Origin: Thalassia testudinum
Lineage: Eukaryota > Streptophyta > Magnoliopsida > Alismatales > Hydrocharitaceae
Direction: 5' to 3'
Length of the DNA stretch: 64,000 nt
NCBI GenBank assembly: GCA_037157565.1
Contig: JAZHRO010000026.1
Location: 36,268,501 to 36,332,500, forward strand
A model generated the notes under the pieces. It did no database searches, was not told the origin of the DNA, and saw nothing but the letters and a program-made list of their open reading frames with translations. The stretch's first letter is position 1. Each line of letters starts with the position of its first letter. Shown here one piece after another: positions 62,889-64,000 of the stretch. Both the position numbers and the translations under genes were made by a program.

Positions 62889-64000
62889 TGTTAGAACCTA
62901 GTTTCATTTTTTTTCTATGTTTTGGTGTTAACAAATTCATTTTTAAATCTAATGTGTTTATGAAATATTACAGGTCAAAAGAATCTATGGATGAAAGCAA
63001 CAAGATTGCATATAAAGGAAGAAGATTAGAAGACTAGTTTTTGTTGTATTAATTGTTTTCTAGAATCTTTATACGTCTCCTAACAAGTAAAACAAAATCT
63101 AAAAGTTAAAATCAAAGTAGAGATAATTAGAGTTCAGAAAATCATTCATTCACTTGTTTCAAAACTCAAAATCGATTTTTTCAAAATCAAGTCATTTAGA
63201 GTAGGCTGGATCTCTCTAAAAATTGATTTACACTTACAAAATGTGGTACTTGTAACAAGTACCGATACTGGTCATAAGTACCGATACATGCTAGGCACAG
63301 GTTTGGGCCTAAGTCCCAAACTGTGAACAACAAGTACCAGTACTCATCGTGAGTACCGGTACAAAGTGGTCACAGTTTGTGCACTTGGTACTTGCCTGGA
63401 CCTTACAAGTACCGGTACTAATCACTAGTACCAGTACATGTAGGTCACTAATCCAAATCTGTGAGTCACAAGTACCGGTACTCATCATGAGTATCGGTAC
63501 CTGGTGATTTAGTTGGGTTGACTATAACCAGTCAATACCGGTACCTAAAGTTTAGTACAGGTACTAACTAACCGTTGTGATCAATCTGAACGGCTATTTT
63601 GCAACTAAATCTATCCTTAATCTTCCCAAATTACCCCTAACGGCCAGTAAACGTAGGGAAGGTGCCTAGTGGGTTATATAAGCACTTCTTAAGTGTCTTT
63701 TGTGCCTACTACGAAGCAAAAAAAATTCTATCTTTTCTACACCTTCATTTCTCAAATTACTAGCTGCAAAAGAGCTTGTGTTGTTACAATTCTCTCAAGC
63801 CCATTCTCCACTTGCAACAAGTCTTCAAGGCGATCGTGTTCTTCTCTGAAAAATTCATTTATTTTACACATTAATTTTCTCGTTAGATTAATTTACATAC
63901 TCAAATTAAGCAATATAATTGTTGGAGACTTAGAGATTAATTGTAAGCTTTTATTTGTATTTTGCTTACACCTGTATCTTTATTTCTTTTCAATATTTTG
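62889..64000 (+). mobile_element. RE-16: candidate long LTR, runs off the window
   Basis: It starts TGTTAGAACCTAGTTTC and has no coding potential. GGGTTATATAAGCACTTC (TATA at 63675-63682) is followed by an R-like region and AT-rich sequence. The opening (TTTGGTGTTAACAAATTC, AATGTGTTTATGAA) reminds me of long LTRs of Maximus/SIRE-type Copia elements, which is recognition, not proof. The 3' end and PBS are outside the window. Confidence 0.45.
63249..63565. repeat. Array 2 of paired GTACCGGTAC-type palindromes
   Basis: Five pairs near 63249, 63331, 63408, 63470 and 63529, spacings 82, 77, 62 and 59 nt. Example: CAAGTACCGGTACTCATCAT then GAGTATCGGTACC. It lies in the presumed U3 of RE-16, upstream of its TATA box. 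Confidence 0.8.

Noticed and set aside
1..64000. tRNA, rRNA, CRISPR, bacterial operons or organellar insertions
   Set aside because: None seen; all TGGTATCAGAG-type words are retrotransposon primer-binding sites next to LTR ends, not tRNA genes.

Overview
The window is nuclear DNA of a flowering plant; nothing here fixes the species. It holds the 5' part of one host gene on the minus strand, an ABCA-subfamily ABC transporter, whose introns are swollen by nested retrotransposons. Six exons join in phase without a stop: exon 1 (60956-61033), exon 2 (51006-51387), exon 3 (37117-37226), exon 4 (36831-37038), exon 5 (3012-3131) and exon 6 (2802-2929), giving 342 codons. A TATA box and a CTG/CCG-rich 5' leader precede the start codon. 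The gene runs off the left edge before its second membrane span and ATP-binding domain.

Intron 4 is 33.7 kb, of which only about 180 bp is not transposon. Copia element RE-3 (+) inserted first and was then broken by RE-4 (+), RE-7 (-), RE-9 (+) and RE-10 (-). RE-4 was hit in its 3' LTR by RE-5 (-), which was hit in its integrase by solo LTR RE-6. RE-7 carries two solo LTRs, and RE-9 carries a near full-length LINE. Several levels are proved by target-site duplications and by reading frames that resume on the far side.

Intron 2 (13.8 kb) holds the truncated Copia element RE-11 (+), cut by RE-12 (-) and by LINE-2 with a perfect 13-bp duplication. RE-11 runs directly into RE-13 (+) through one shared LTR. 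Intron 1 (9.6 kb) holds RE-14 (+, TCCAT duplication), cut by the small coding-poor element RE-15 (-). Intron 6, at the left edge, holds relic RE-2 (+) cut by RE-1 (-). Introns 3 and 5 are about 80 bp.

Two structural classes of Copia element coexist. RE-5, RE-7, RE-10 and RE-14 carry gag, with about 1.5-1.75 kb between primer-binding site and protease. RE-1, RE-3, RE-4, RE-9 and RE-13 have only 0.5-0.8 kb there, no recognisable gag, and in several cases short repeated motifs instead. Every insertion made directly into an intron is antisense to the host gene. Upstream of the gene (61.2-64 kb) there is non-coding sequence with two arrays of paired GTACCGGTAC-type palindromes, the second inside a candidate long LTR.
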